Positions 38,489 through 50,528 of a DNA stretch of 64,000 bases are shown here, one piece after another. The DNA lies in the NCBI GenBank assembly GCA_037042915.1, contig CM073197.1:1922001-1986000 (forward strand), given 5' to 3'. Position 1 is the stretch's first letter; every line of letters starts with the position of its first letter. The stretch comes from Auricularia sp. M13 (taxonomy: Eukaryota > Basidiomycota > Agaricomycetes > Auriculariales > Auriculariaceae). The notes beneath the pieces were generated by a model. That model had not been told where the DNA came from, searched no databases, and saw only the letters and a list, made by a program, of their open reading frames with translations. Made by a program: the position numbers and the translations under genes.

Positions 38489-39648
38489 ATGGTCCATACA
38501 TTCAAGATACGCGTTCCTGCGACCAGTGCGAATATCGGTCCTGGGTTTGACGTCGTCGGCCTCTCGCTTTCGCTTCACCTGACTCTCGATGTCTCTACCG
38601 CGGACAGCGATCACTACACCCCACCAAAAATAACATATTCGGGCGAAGGCGCAGACGAGGTTCCCCTCGACCCGTACAAGAATCTTACGACGCGTGTCGC
38701 ACTCTATGTTCTGCGATGCCATGGCAAAAACAGGTTTCCCAACAACTTGGTGATCCACGCTCACAACGAAATTCCATTCGGTCGTGGCCTTGGCTCCTCG
38801 GGGGCCGCAGTCGTTGCTGGTGTGTTACTTGGGAACGAACTTGGCAACCTTCGCCTGGCGAACGCGCGCATGCTCGACTTCGCGCTCATGGTCGAGCGTC
38901 ACCCGGATAATGTAACAGCTGCTCTCATCGGTGGCTTTGTTGGGTCGTATCTCCGCGAGCTAGACCATGCTGCGACTGAAGCAGCATCTGTACCTCTGTC
39001 TGAAGTCCTCCCTGAATATCCCGAAGACGCCGGCGAGGACTGGGGCATGAACCCCCCTATGCCGCCGCAAGGCATCGGCCATTGGGTACGCTTTCCGTGG
39101 AACCCGGTGATCAAGGCCATTGCCATTATACCTCGCTTTGAATTGAGCACCGCTACGGCTCGCAGTGTGTTGCCGCAAGAGTATTCGCGAAAAGACCTGG
39201 TTCGAGCACACGCCATTGCATTGCGTATGAAGGCTAAATATCCGTGCAGATTTTCAATCTGCAACGCCTTGCAGTGCTCACGACGGCGCTGGGGCACTCG
39301 CCGCCCGATCCTGACCTCATATACGAGGCCATGAAGGATCGGGTCCATCAACCATACCGCAAACATTTGGTAGGCACCTTATTCTGTTATCTAGAGAAAG
39401 CGCTCAAATTTTTGACCAAGATACCCGGGCTTCCGGACGTGCTTTCATCTGTAACCCCTTCCACTCATCCCGGCCTTCTGGGAATCTGCCTGTCCGGCGC
39501 AGGTCCCACAATTTTAGCGCTTGCCGTAGATGGATTCGAGCACATAGCTCAGTCAGCAGAGGCAGTATTCAAAACTTACTCGGTGGACGTCGATTGGAAG
39601 GTCCTTGAAGTATCCAGCGCATGCGAGGTATTGCGGCAGGCTCAATGA
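38489..39648 (+). CDS. THR1: homoserine kinase
   Basis: Phosphorylates L-homoserine for threonine synthesis. GHMP-kinase family: VHTFKIRVPATSANIGPGFD at the N-terminus, ATP loop EIPFGRGLGSSGAAVVAG, VERHPDNVTAALIGGFVGS, then IFNLQRLAVLTTALG and C-terminal LGICLSGAGPTILALA. Two introns (about 39199-39246 and 39368-39420) join KDL to IFNLQ and YRKHL to IPGLPDV in frame. Length is about 350 residues, normal for fungal enzymes. The start is the ATG at 38489, just before the conserved N-terminus. Confidence 0.94.
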
Positions 39649-40412
39649 TCGTCCCTTCGACTTGTCTCTTGGTTGCTTTATCCTATATACATTCCCAGCT
39701 CGCGCTCGTTCTCACATCGCCTGTCGTATTGTCGGAGACATTTCAGGTATACTGTATCGGTCCAGCTACTTGTGGGGGCATAGTAGATACCGAAAGCCTG
39801 CTCGTGAATCGTTATCCTGAGCTTTGATATTGTAGCATGCTGCGGAGAGAGATCATGCGCGCTGCTGGGGCCGAAGCGAATAGAAGCCCGCGCAAGCGAT
39901 CGTCTCATGCTCTCAGTGCTGCTGAATTTTACGTGCGACCGCCTTCACGCGCCTAACACATTCACCGTGCTCGACCTCATTGGTACGACAGCCTGAGAGA
40001 GCTCGCCTCGATTTCGGTCGTTGCTCGGATATGTCCCCTTTGGGCCCTCCGAGGCCAACATGAGGCTAGCACGTGCCTTTCCCCGTATTATGCGTACCTT
40101 GGGATTGCACTAATAGCAGCGTCGCGTTCCGTGACCTTGACGATTCAAAAATTAGCGTAATTGTCTCCGTTGACGTCGGTTGCGCCTCATCCAACCGTTG
40201 GCCTGACGCTGCGTAGGGCAACGCCCACGAATAATGGGGGTGCGTAGGTCCGTCGCATGGTCGGACCAGTATGGCGAGATCCTCGCTGGATGCCGCGGAA
40301 CCGAATAGCGTCCAATGTGGCATGCGACTTATAAATGCCACCGCCCATCCTCGACGGGCGGATTATCCAGTGTTTTTAAACGTTCGAGAGGCGATCCACA
40401 CTGTCACCAGAC
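39649..40412. other. intergenic 764 bp upstream of the HAD gene
   Basis: No coding sequence or repeat recognised. It must carry the homoserine kinase 3' UTR and the promoter of the gene at 40413, including the TATA-like box at about 40329. Confidence 0.5.
40329..40336 (+). promoter_or_regulatory. TATA-like box of the HAD gene
   Basis: TTATAAAT lies about 80 bp before the ATG at 40413, at a plausible distance for a short 5' UTR. Based on sequence match only. Confidence 0.4.
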
Positions 40413-41464
40413 ATGGATACCCCAGGTCTCCTCATCGCCATTGACCTTGACGATGTACTGGCGCAGACGAACGCAGCGGCCGCACGATGTATGCACTTGC
40501 GTTGATCCATACCCTCCCTAACCTCCTACTGATGATGCATACAATGGTAGGGCACAATGAGACCTACGGAACCCAGATGGATCTCTCCACATTTTACTGC
40601 AAGTAGAGGTCAATTCTCCTCCCCCTATAACGCTGACTTCAGAATGTAAACGACAATGTAGACTATCACTGGTGGAAGGCAAGCAAACCTAGTCCCATGA
40701 GAGGCTCAGCGTCTTCTCATGGATCCGTCTCCCAGAATCCCTATTGGGGCTCGCCGAGGGAGTGTCTGGCCAAGGCCACGTCTTTCTACGAATCCCCTTT
40801 CTATGCGCACGCCGCTCCGGTGAGAGACGCGCCGCAAGCCATCCGCACGCTGCGTTCTCTCGGAGTCCGCCTCACGATCGTCACCGCGCGTGATCGTGAC
40901 CACCACCCGCAGACGGTGGCCTGGGTGAACGAGCATTTTCCAGGTCTGTCCTGGCCCGACTGGCCTCCGGAGTCCGCGATCTCCCCTGTTTGCTGAGCGC
41001 TGCCGGCATCATTCAGGCTGCTTTGAAGGCATACACTACACGGGCGAGATAAAGAGCCTAAGAGACAAGTGGGGGAAGACGACCGCTCACAAGGTGGACA
41101 AGGCTGAGGTATGGAACGATCGTTTTGCCTCGACGCGGAGGTCCGCGTTCCCATCCAGACTGACCCCGTTCTGCAGCTCTGCCGATCGCTAGGGGCGAGC
41201 CTGCTCGTAGACGACTCGGTCGACAATGCTCTGGCCTGTGCCACGGACTCACAACCCATACGAGTTCTCCTGTTCGGCGACTACATGTGGGGCCGCCGCC
41301 TGTCGCCTGTCGCCTCGGAGCTTGACAAGATGAGCTTCGCAGCGCGGCGGGCCGTCGATCCCACCAACTGGTGGGAGAGGGACGTCGTCCGGCTTCCCGA
41401 GGGGGTGCATAGAGTGCGCGATTGGTCGGAGACGGTGATGTGGATACGTAACAACATGCTCTGA
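40413..41464 (+). CDS. HAD-superfamily 5'-nucleotidase-like hydrolase
   Basis: Phosphohydrolase of the HAD fold. MDTPGLLIAIDLDDVLAQTN carries the D-x-D nucleophile motif. Later exons give WHNETYGTQMDLSTFYC, NPYWGSPRECLAKATSFYES, LRSLGVRLTIVTARDRDH (motif II Thr), IHYTGEIKSLRDKWGKTTAH and K (motif III Lys) and LLVDDSVDNALACA (motif IV Asp pair). The end is DWSETVMWIRNNML. Closest to the cytosolic deoxynucleotidase-like group found in fungi; substrate unknown. The intron at 40679-40735 fits only as GC-AG (AG/GCAAGC). Confidence 0.75.
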
Positions 41465-42133
41465 GGACACCGCAGGACCCTCTTTCGCTGTCGATTGCTT
41501 TCCGTATGGGTGTGAAATAATACTCGTAATTTTAGTGAGCCTCGAACCAGGCCGTATCGCCGTGCGGGGAATCGAAGGCTGAGACGGACGGCAGCGCTTC
41601 TGCTGCCGCAAATGCGGTGTTTCGGACGAAACTGCCAGAGGTGCCACACTGGCGGAACTTCGCCGCCACTCGTCCTCCCCGCCCGTTCACCTGCGAATTT
41701 TGGGTGAGAAATTGGACGAATATAATCACAAAGCGTGACACTGCACTCCGGGAATGGCCTGCGCACAGCTCTGCACGTTCGCATAGATGTCTCGGAGATC
41801 TGCGTTAAACTTTTGCTTGAACGCGGCCGCTGAAGGCACGCCCCCGCACGTCGCTCGCGTGGAAAGATTCCCGGGGTGCAAGGGCGCGACATTTAGTATA
41901 TCGTTCAATGGGGCTTTTGAGCGGCCTGACTGGACGTGGATGTGCGGCATGTCGGCACGAAGATGCTCGTTTGAAAATTCTCCCACAGGTTCTGCTTCGT
42001 CCGATTAAATATGTGATGCCGTGCGCCGCCTTGCTCAACGTATAGGAACTGTGAAACCTAAGTGAATAATAAATGCCATTAATCCGCAAAAATACACGAA
42101 AAGTTCGCCTCTGCATCAAAGTCCTCGCGGACT
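41465..42133. other. convergent intergenic region, 669 bp
   Basis: Lies between the stop codons of the HAD gene and PEX10. Open frames here are short and show no conserved motif. No repeat or RNA gene recognised. Confidence 0.45.
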
Positions 42134-43407
42134 CTACAGGTTTGCAATGGGTTGTAGGCGCGCGAGATCGATGCTCTGGCGACAAAGCGGGCACTCCGGC
42201 TATGCGATAGGGTGAGCAAAAAGAGCGGTGGCAACGGTATACAGACCTTCTCCCTCCCCCATCCCACGATGCATGTCCAACAGAACAAATGTCCGCATTC
42301 GGTCGCACAACTGGCAGTGCGCTCCTCCAGGCACAGCACGCATCGTCTGCCGGAGCGTTGCTCGTCCGGCACGGCGCGGAGGTCGAGGACTGTATATGGG
42401 TCTGCCTCCGCATCGTGTTCCGCTGCCTCGGACTGGGCGTCGAGCAGGGACGTCGCGCGCCGGCCGTCGATCAAGAGAATATCTTCGTCATGTTCGCGCT
42501 GCTTCTCTGCCGCTCGGCTGGAGAGTTTATCGCTCTCTTTCTCTCTGCGACGAGAACGCACGACGGAGACCAATCGATATAGCAGCCTTACGGAGAGAAG
42601 AACACCGAGGAGCGCGTAAGACGGCGGGCGCGCGGCCTTGTCTTCGGGCATTGACGAAATCTGTGCACGGTCACCCACGATCAGGTTCACGACGCTGAGC
42701 GAGGTGATGGACAGACATGTTGGATTCCGAGGAGCCGTTTGGCCAGCGTATAGTACGTTCCGGAGAAATAGAACAGCGCGAGGTTGACCTCGGTCAGGAC
42801 GTCGAGAGCTGCAAGCGCCTTCTTCCAATTTGCGTGCTGCTGACTCAGACGCGACGCAGCGTAATGCGGGAGTGTATAAAGCGCGATCAAGGTCCACCGC
42901 AGCTGGCGGAATGGACGTTGCGGTTAACCGGCTGGCGATTGCATGAACGGCGCGGACGCACTGCAGCGGAGGGCGGCCGGCGCGTGCGGGCCATGCGCTG
43001 CCAGATGTCGACGTATTCCTCGCCGAGCGTTTGTAGCGCTGCAAGATGGCGCCGGAATTAGCAGGGAGCTGTATACGGCGACGAGCAGATGAGTGCGCAC
43101 CGACGCCGGTTGTCAGTCCCAGGTAGGCGAGGCGCGAAAGCAGGTCGACTTCCTTCTCCCAGCGCAGCATCCACCGCGTCCCTGAAGCTATGTTGGAATT
43201 TTCTGATGATTATCCTCTGTTGAAGCGCACCGAGCGTGGCGCGAAGCACCGAGTCGGCCATGTCGCGCAGCTGCGCGATGCCCATGAGGTCGCGCTGATT
43301 TGCGCGGACTGCAGCATAGGTTGTCTTAGCATAATTCAACAGTCTGGTAGGAGAGCTGGACGCGCACTGAGCTGCGCTTGCGTTGCGCTCGGGAACGAAT
43401 GCGGCAT
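42134..43407 (-). CDS. PEX10: peroxin 10, RING E3 of the peroxisomal import machinery
   Basis: Ubiquitin ligase that, with Pex2 and Pex12, ubiquitinates and recycles the import receptor Pex5. Starts MPHSFPSATQAQ and joins through an intron to LIRANQRDLMGIAQLRDMAD; then SGTRWMLRWEKEVDLLSRLA, LTTG and LQTLGEEYVDIWQRMAR. Middle hydrophobic segments (TLIALYTLPHYAA, LTEVNLALFYFSGTYYTLAK, YALLGVLLSVRLLYRLV) are membrane helices. The C-terminal C3HC4 RING reads CVLCLEERTASCATECGHLF, CWTCIVGW and ECPLCRQ, split by an intron before the last Cys pair. All eight zinc ligands are present. Several introns; some mid-gene joins are not fully resolved. Confidence 0.92.
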
Positions 43408-43861
43408 GAGATACTGAATGCGCGAGAGATGTTGCCTTTGTTGTGCATTGTGTGGTCGATATATGCATCCGGTCGACAATCACATGCAGGACAAGTCTAT
43501 GATGACTGGGATTGAGAATCGAGTACTGCTAGCGAACCTACAAAAGGATCGAGATATTGTCGTTGTATCTGAATGTACTGTGTGGACCGGATTGACACAG
43601 TAATTCAGTGAACATGAACGCGCCCGAGCGGTGTCGACGCTCAACTATGTTCGCTGCCCGTGTCTGAGACGCATGGTCGCGGCGTACTTTATGATCAGCC
43701 TTACTCTTCCGAAACAACGCGGCTGCTGGTCAGACTGAGAACCGGATGACATCATTGCCGTGTCCATCGCAGGTGACGCGCAGGAGTGGAGCTCAGACGA
43801 TATATAACGGCTGTCGCGGCCGCTGCAGTCATCCGCCCACTTACATTCACGAACTCTAACG
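43408..43861. promoter_or_regulatory. divergent promoter region, PEX10 / LEA-like protein
   Basis: A 454-bp gap between opposite start codons. A TATA-like TATATAA sits at about 43800-43806, some 60 bp before the ATG at 43862 on the + side. Nothing similar was seen on the PEX10 side. Confidence 0.5.
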
Positions 43862-44363
43862 ATGTTGCGCACCACAATCACGCAGACCGCCCGCACCGCC
43901 ATCCGGACTGTCGAGAGCGGCGGCGCTACGCGGTCGTTCACGACGACGTCCGTCATGCAGAAGACGGTGACGGAGAAGGTCGCGGAGACGGCAGACAAGG
44001 TGCGTTGCCGTCTGCTCGCGGTTGGCACGGGTCTGACAGAGATGCTGGACCTGGCAGGTCAACAAGGGCGTCGGTTCTGGCCTGGCGGACGCGATCGAGG
44101 TCGGCGAGACTGCGACCGAGAAGGTCAAGGAGACGCTCGGCGTCGGCGCGGAGAAGACGAAGCAGGCCGCCAACACTGCGAGCGCCGCTGCGCAGGACGC
44201 GGGCAGCGACATCAAGGCCAAGTCTGAGCAGACGGCGGAGGCCACGAAGCAGAAGGCGAACGAGCTGAACGCCAAGGGCAAGGCAAAGGCCGACGAGGTC
44301 TGTCGGCGCGCCACCGAGCATGTCATTCGTCCTGACAACCTGTTGCAGCACGCGTCGACATAG
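43862..44363 (+). CDS. LEA-like mitochondrial protein
   Basis: Small protein of about 125 residues. The N-terminus MLRTTITQTARTAIR is Arg/Thr-rich without acidic residues, and a RSFTTTSVMQ stretch resembles a mitochondrial cleavage region. The rest is Ala/Lys/Glu/Thr-rich amphipathic helix (EKVKETLGVGAEKTKQAANT, QTAEATKQKANELNAKGKAK), as in group 3/4 LEA proteins that protect membranes in stress. Introns follow ETADK and KADE, leaving a four-residue last exon (HAST). A TATA box lies about 60 bp upstream. Function is inferred from composition only. Confidence 0.65.
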
Positions 44364-44502
44364 ACTCAGAGTAACCAAGCTCGTTGAACATTTGAACATG
44401 TACATCGTAATTCTTTGTATTAATTGCGTGCATGCCGGAGGAACGGCTGCGGCAGTGCCCGTCACAATCTCGTTGTCGGATCCCGTCCCGTCTGGTGCTG
44501 CA

Positions 44503-46761
44503 ATGCGACGGCAAAACGTCCTCGTCGCTGTCGTTCTCGTGCTCGTCGTGCTCGTTCTTTACTCGTCGTCGTCGCCTGGCGGCCTCCAGGCGTACACGTC
44601 CCTGTCCTTCGACCTGCGCTCGGATGCATGCCCGAATCCTCTTGTACCGTTGCGGTTAGAGAGCGTGCGCAAACCCGTATGCAGGTCAGCCTCCGTCCTG
44701 TCCTTCTCGCCACCGCGTCCGTTGAGAGCAACCAGTTCGCTGCCAACCCATGCATCCCTCAACGAGCCTTTGCGCGTCGACCTCTGCCTCTCCAGCACCG
44801 TGCCCAATCATGGCTGGTTCCAGATAGAGCGCACAGACAAGGCGGCATGCTCGCAGACAGACTCCATACTCACCTCCCACGATGTACGTCGCGTTGCTTT
44901 CGTGGCCCCTTTCCGTCGCCCGCCCCGGCTAACACTTGGCTGGGCTTAGCCTGCGATCGACGCCATGCTGCGTGCAAATGGCCCCGACTTTTTCCACATT
45001 CAGATAGACGGCGAGCAGCGTTGGGCGAGCGAGGTCGACGTCAAGGTGCGCTGCATCTTGCCCGACGTGGCTACCGGCTAATGGCGATAGTACCTCGGCC
45101 GCTGCACGTACCGCTACCCTTTCAGATTGGCTACCGCCGCGCCATTCAATGTGTCCATATGGTGGCCGTTCCAGGTCCGCCCTGCATGCCGTTGGCCTGT
45201 CAAGCGCGTCTGACATTCCGCCTAGAACTACCGCGCGGCGATAGAGACGTCCGAGCTCGCTCTCCAATACGACCGCGCGCTGCCCGTGCTCGACGGCATC
45301 TACCAGATGGTGTATCCGTACCCGCCCAAGGCCCAGACGTGCCCGCCGGTCGCTGCAGTGGCGAGCAACCGGCTGTGGCGCAGCCCCGCGCTGGATGCAT
45401 ACCTCAATTCGCTGCCGGAATGCTGCTCCTTCACTCCCACCAACGGTGCGCCCGCTATAGAGTCGATCCTTCTGCCCACTAACGCGCGTCGTCAGGCGTG
45501 TACCTGAAGGCGCACCACTCTGAGCCAGCGGACGCCACCTTCCAGAAGTACATTTTCCAGCCAGTGGGATGCAGATGGTCGCACCGTGCGCACTTCATTT
45601 GCGCTGTCCGCGTCTGCTGAACGATCGTCGTGTTTGATTCCAGCTCTGCAGTACGGCGCGCCGCCTGAGCAGACTCAGCGTAGTTTCAAGCCACGGAGTA
45701 TGCTCTTCATCGGCGACTCGCATGCGCGCTACGTGTATGATCTCCTGGTGCGTCTTTCCGCCGGAATTTCCAACGTATTCGAGCTGACCGGCGCCCGAAG
45801 GTGTATGCATACAGTGGAGACTGGACGAACTTCATGAAAGCCGTATGCGTGTGCCCGACCGAAGCTTCTGTCGAGCTGACGAGCCCTTTAGCCCGCGATG
45901 AAGAAGTTGGAAAAGAGCGACGTGTTCGGGCCTGTCAAACTCGATTGTGCGTCCGCGTCCTCCGCTGGGCATTTTAGCTCGGCCGCTAACTCGTAACCAT
46001 TCACGTAGTCGTCTGGGAGGCCGTCCTGCTCGAGCTGCGCATAAAACTCAACTGCACGACCGCTGCGAAATATGATACCATTGTATGTACCGTGGGCAGC
46101 GTGTCTGCGGCCAGCCTGACGGGAAGCAGGTGCTCGGCGCAGGTCAGCACAACGCAGTTCGGATACCCTCGGAGAAGGACCACGCGAAGCAATGGAGCAT
46201 GAAGGACTGGTCCGACCTCACGGCCGGCATCGCGCGCAGGCTTGCGCCCGATGCGTGCCCTGGACAGAAGATGCCCAAGGTGGTGTGGATGGGCAACCCC
46301 GCGCGCATTATGCGCGTCGAGCCCGCCAAGGAGAGTCAATGTGCGTGCTTTCTTCGTTCAGGGGTGGATGACGGCTGACTTGTTTACGTGCGCAGGGGTC
46401 GACGCCAGGTCCAGCTGGAGGATTAAACTGTACGACGAACTTGCATGGCGAAATTTTGAGAAGATCGGCGCAGCCCGTGTGGATATGTTTTCTATAAGGT
46501 CTGCATCGCTGTCTTCTGTTGTTTGTGGTTGCTCATGAGCCAACAGCCAGCCTTTCGTAAATGATTTCAAGGACACGCTGCATATGCGACACACCGATTC
46601 CTTGGTATGTCGTCGTTGTACCTATTGTGCGACCCATGCGTTAAATGTGCCACGATAATTTCCAGACGGCCCTCATACAGGAGGTGCACCAGAAGATACA
46701 ACCTACTGAACCTGCATACGCACATCTAGAGCATCGGGACAAGCACAAGCATCACCGCTAG
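44503..46761 (+). CDS. membrane-anchored SGNH (NXPE/PC-esterase-like) protein
   Basis: Starts MRRQNVLVAVVLVLVVLVLY, a signal-anchor, so the rest is probably luminal or extracellular. A filamin-like N-terminal domain is suggested by PNHGWFQIER, FFHIQIDGEQRW and FNVSIWWPFQ. The C-terminal part has the SGNH block I MLFIGDSHARYVYDLL, a middle block WSMKDWSDLTAGIARRL and KVVWMGNPA, and the last block RHTDSL followed by ALIQEVHQKI, where block V Asp/His are expected. This order (Ig-like then GDSH) is that of NXPE and related PC-esterases, which acylate or deacylate glycans. The substrate is unknown. It ends in a His/Lys-rich tail. There are many small exons; some borders are uncertain. Confidence 0.6.
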
Positions 46762-46893
46762 CATGACGGACTCGTTTCTTGGGTGGTTTCTAGCTCTCGC
46801 ACACTGACATACTGTATCCCTCCCTCTGACTTCCACCACGTATTGATCAGGATCCTGCGTAATTTTGGGTTATATTTAATGCAATGCTCGGCT

Positions 46894-47516
46894 TTACAGG
46901 CACGATGAGCAATAGAAGACAGTCAAGTTGAAGCATTTAGGGCTTCTTTCGTATTCTTCCCGCCAGCGTGCTCGCATGGCAAGCGCTGCACCCTGTCGTT
47001 GTGCAACAAGCGGAGGAAGGAAATGGTTGTGTGCCGCTTGGAGGTGCGCGGGAACGAGATGCCCGTCCTCTGTGCGGATGACCTGCGCACGCGAGCCTGT
47101 CAGAGGTCCTGTTTGCTCGAAAGTGCGGCATGCGTACGGAGCCGATGGCGAGGAAGAACGAAAAGGTGGCGGCGCTGGTGAGCATGTACTGGGAAAGCGT
47201 CGCGAGGAAGCCGCGCGGGCCTGCGCCTGCGCTGAGTACCGCATGCCGTCGTGAGCAGCCTGCGCGCGAAGGGCACAATTGCAGCCCACCGGATGATGGA
47301 GTAGGAGCCGAATATGAAGCCTATGGTGAGCCCCACGCCGCCGCCCAGCATGGCACCCATTCTGCCAGTGTCAACCGTGCTGCGACGCCGGCGCTGTGAG
47401 AGCTTACTTCACTGTCGAAAGCCGTGAGATACGCTGTAAGCGGCCATTTACGCGCTCGACGCACTTTTTTGCCAGACGGTCGGCCCTTCCTGTCGTTGCG
47501 GGGGTCGGGCTGCCAT
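46894..47516 (-). CDS. MGR2/ROMO1 family subunit of the TIM23 translocase
   Basis: Inner-membrane protein that couples TIM23 and gates lateral sorting of preproteins. Two hydrophobic hairpin segments are diagnostic: GRMGAMLGGGVGLTIGFIFG followed by SYSIIR, then AGAGPRGFLATLSQYMLTSA with ATFSFFLAIGS. The intron between them joins RA in frame. A third exon gives VIRTEDGHLVPAHLQ and runs on to 46894, about 50 residues beyond the usual end of the family, so an unrecognised intron or a real extension is possible. The first exon (MAARPPQRQEGPTVWQK, from 47516) ends in an A6 run; its join to exon 2 is off by one base. Confidence 0.8.
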
Positions 47517-47608
47517 CGCGGAGGATGCTGGAGTCTGGAGTGAACGCAACGGAAATTTCCAGCTGGACGGTCGCTCTGAGCCACACCGCTTGCTAAGCTC
47601 GACCGACC
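47517..47608. promoter_or_regulatory. divergent promoter, MGR2 / TTC27
   Basis: A 92-bp gap between opposite start codons, the shortest of the divergent promoters here. No TATA box and no ACGCGT. Confidence 0.45.
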
Positions 47609-50528
47609 ATGGCGCCGCTCCGACATCCGCCCCATTCAACGCGTCGTTGCGCGCGGCCGAGTGGGCCCTGATATCGGGCTTCTGGGACGATTCGATCGAC
47701 GAGACGTCCTCGGTCGTACAGCTCGCGCATGACGCTGTGCGCGGCGAGTATGCTCGCGTTCTCACAGCACTGTCTGTAGCTGCCTTGCTTCGCCCCTCGC
47801 TCGATCCTGCTGGACTCGCATCGCTGGATGATCTCATACAACTCCCAGACGTTGCTGGCTTGGACGTTGCTGAGCAGGAGCTGTTGCGCTTGGTCACTGT
47901 CGCTGCTTCGCTGCATGCATTTCTCCAGGTCAACTGGACTGGTCCTAATCTCACCATCACTCCCCTCGAGGTTCTTGGGCTTACAGACGCGTCTGTCTCT
48001 GCCGACGATCTCAACCACAAAGCTATTGCAGAGCTATCTTATCGAGGCGAACCCGCATACCATCTCGCACGCGACGTCGCTTTTTTGCGGATCGCCCAAA
48101 TTCTCCTGTCTCATCGACAGTACACCCACTCGCAAACTGTACCTTGGTGGCAGCTGCGCGTCTGGACCGTCCATCTGTACATGCTGGACGAACCCGTCGC
48201 GTTGCATACAGATCTAACAGACTCGTTTGAAGCGTTCCGGAAGACTGTGCTGGAGGGCTCTGATCGCTCAGAGCGCTTTCTCGGTCGGTTCTTCCTCGAG
48301 CAAGGAATTCTGGAGCACCACTTGAGGCAAGATAAGGCGGCCGCGCTGCGGTTTGTCGAGGCCGCACGCGCGACCGGCTTGCAATTCGAGCTTACTGGTG
48401 CTCTGGGGAAGCGGACGAAGTTCCAGCAGAACGAACTCAGTCAACTGGTCCTGCTCGCGCAAAGCAAGTCGGTTGACTCAAACGCTACGGACCCCTCGAA
48501 CCCCACTGTTGCACCTTCTGCACCACCGATGCCCACAACGCTCGATCTGAATGATGACACACTTCTCGAGCGCACGGAATTCACATCGTCGTCGACAACA
48601 GCATCTAGTTCGCTCGCGCACCTTGACCCAGGTTCGCAACCGGCACTCGATCCGCTTGACCAGTGTATACTCCTCGCGATGTGCCTCAACGTGCGCAATA
48701 CGTCGCCCGTGCACGGACTTACGAACGAGCAAATGGCGCCGTATGTCTCGCGCGTCATCGAGCATCCGCGGAACTGGTCGGTGCACACCATGGCGCTCCT
48801 CCTGCGCTCACGACTCGAAGCGGGCCGGACTCGCACAGTCGAACGCTCGACGCTACAGCTCCAGGCGCTTATTGACCAAATGCCGACGGCGGACTCGACC
48901 GCGGCAGAGCGGCTCCTCTATATCCACGACATTCCATTGCCGAGCAAATGGCAGCTCGAACGCGAACTGGCGGACAGGATGCTCAGCCTTGGTGTCGTCA
49001 AGAGCGCGCTGGACATCTACACGCGGCTCGAGATGTGGGAAGAGGCCGTCCGCTGCCATGCCGTACTGGAACATCCCGAGGCTGGAGTGAAGATCGTTTG
49101 CGACCTGCTCGCTGGGGAGCGAACGGAAGCAGACGAGGTGACAGCCCGCGGTCGAAGCGCGCTGGAGAAGAAGCGACCCGTGCTGAACCGGGCGCGCGAG
49201 GCTAAGCTCTGGTGCCTGCTGGGTGATCTCGAGCCCGAAAATGCCGAGAATCATTACCTGAGAGCTTGGTCCATTAGCCAGGAAACGTCTGGGCGTGCTG
49301 CCCGGGCGCTCGGCTCTCTTTATTTCTCCAAGGGCGACTACGAAAAGGCAGTTCCCTTCCTGGAGCATGGCGCGCGCATCAACCCTCTGCAAGCTCGCAC
49401 TTGGTTCCTTCTTGGATGCGCCGGAGATGCGCCGAGAAAACTGGGACGGCGCTCGTGATGCTTTCGCGATGTGTGTCCAGATCGACGAGGAGGACGGCGA
49501 GAGCTGGAATAACCTGGCCAGTGTTTATCTTCAGATGGGCTCCACAGTTGCCCTTTCAGATGACGACCCAGCAACAGACGCAGTGAGTTTTCGAACGCCG
49601 TTCCATCCCCTCTCTGCGCATTGCTGTTTCTGGTGGTCGGTCGTCGCTTCACATGTCGCAAATGTGACTGCTCAATCACAAAGCGACTACCACTCGTTCA
49701 GAGCGCGATGTAGCTCCAGCCTTGAAGTACTAATTCGCTGTCGTTCAGGATGCCGAGGACGAGCACGGTCGCGTCAAGCTTTCGCCGCAAGAGCGCCGAT
49801 ATGCATACAAGCTCGCTGCATTCCGTGCGCTGCGCGAGGGGCTCAAGTATGGCTACGATAACTGGCGGATGTGGTCGAACTTCATGTTCGTTGCATTCGA
49901 TATTGGGGAGCTGCACGAAGTGGTGCGGGCAATGACCCGCATTGTCGAGGAACGCGCGGAAAAGGATGGCGCAGCTTGCGTAGACCAGGAGGTTCTTGAT
50001 AAACTCGTGGACGCCGCGACTCGTCCTTCAGAACCGACAAGCAACTCGACCGCATCCGCCGACCCATCGGCACCGCTGGGCTCTATCCCAGAGGATCAGG
50101 AACCAGGCCCCCAGGCAGCTACGGTTTCCGCCAACAGCATGCCAGGCTCTCTTCGAGCCCGTGTCACTGACCTCTTTGAACGCACCATTTTTCCACGCGT
50201 ATCATCTCCCCAGATCTACAAGGCTTACGCAAGGCTCAAGATCGCAGACGGCGCGTGGTCGGATGCCCTCAAGGCTCGTCTGGACGCATACCGCGCCAAT
50301 ACAATCACGCATGGCCCGTGGGAGAGCATCGAGCGATGGAGGGAGGCCGTTCTAGAGGTCAAAGCGACTGTCGACGCGCTCCGTGACTTAGGTTCGCGTG
50401 CGGAAGGGCAAGGCGGTGATAAATGGCGCCTCCAGGCACGTGGTCTTGTGCGGGCTTTTGCTGCGAGATCGAAGGACTTTGTAGACGAGCCAGAGTGGGC
50501 GCAGGTGGAGGCCTCCAGGAAGAATTAA
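47609..50528 (+). CDS. TPR protein of the TTC27/Emw1 family
   Basis: Essential TPR protein linked in yeast to cell-wall integrity and in other eukaryotes to RNA-related roles; the molecular role is unsettled. About 900 residues. The N-terminal half is helical (RAAEWALISGFWDD, FLRIAQILLSH, WWQLRVWTVHLYMLDEPVAL). TPR-like repeats follow: ALGSLYFSKGDYEKAVPFLE, NWDGARDAFAMCVQIDEEDG, ESWNNLASVYLQMG and YGYDNWRMWSNFMFVAFDIG, with C-terminal WRLQARGLVRAFAARSKDF. The ATG at 47609 has an excellent context (ACCATGG), but the reading frame slips by one after ATGGCGCC (47615-47616). A second one-base slip lies at 49423. Both read as one missing base. One intron, about 49583-49748. Confidence 0.87.

Noticed and set aside
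44424-45482. 352-residue + frame overlapping the NXPE-like gene
   Set aside because: Reads through the introns and in the wrong frame of the GDSH-containing gene; composition is Arg/Cys/Pro-rich noise.
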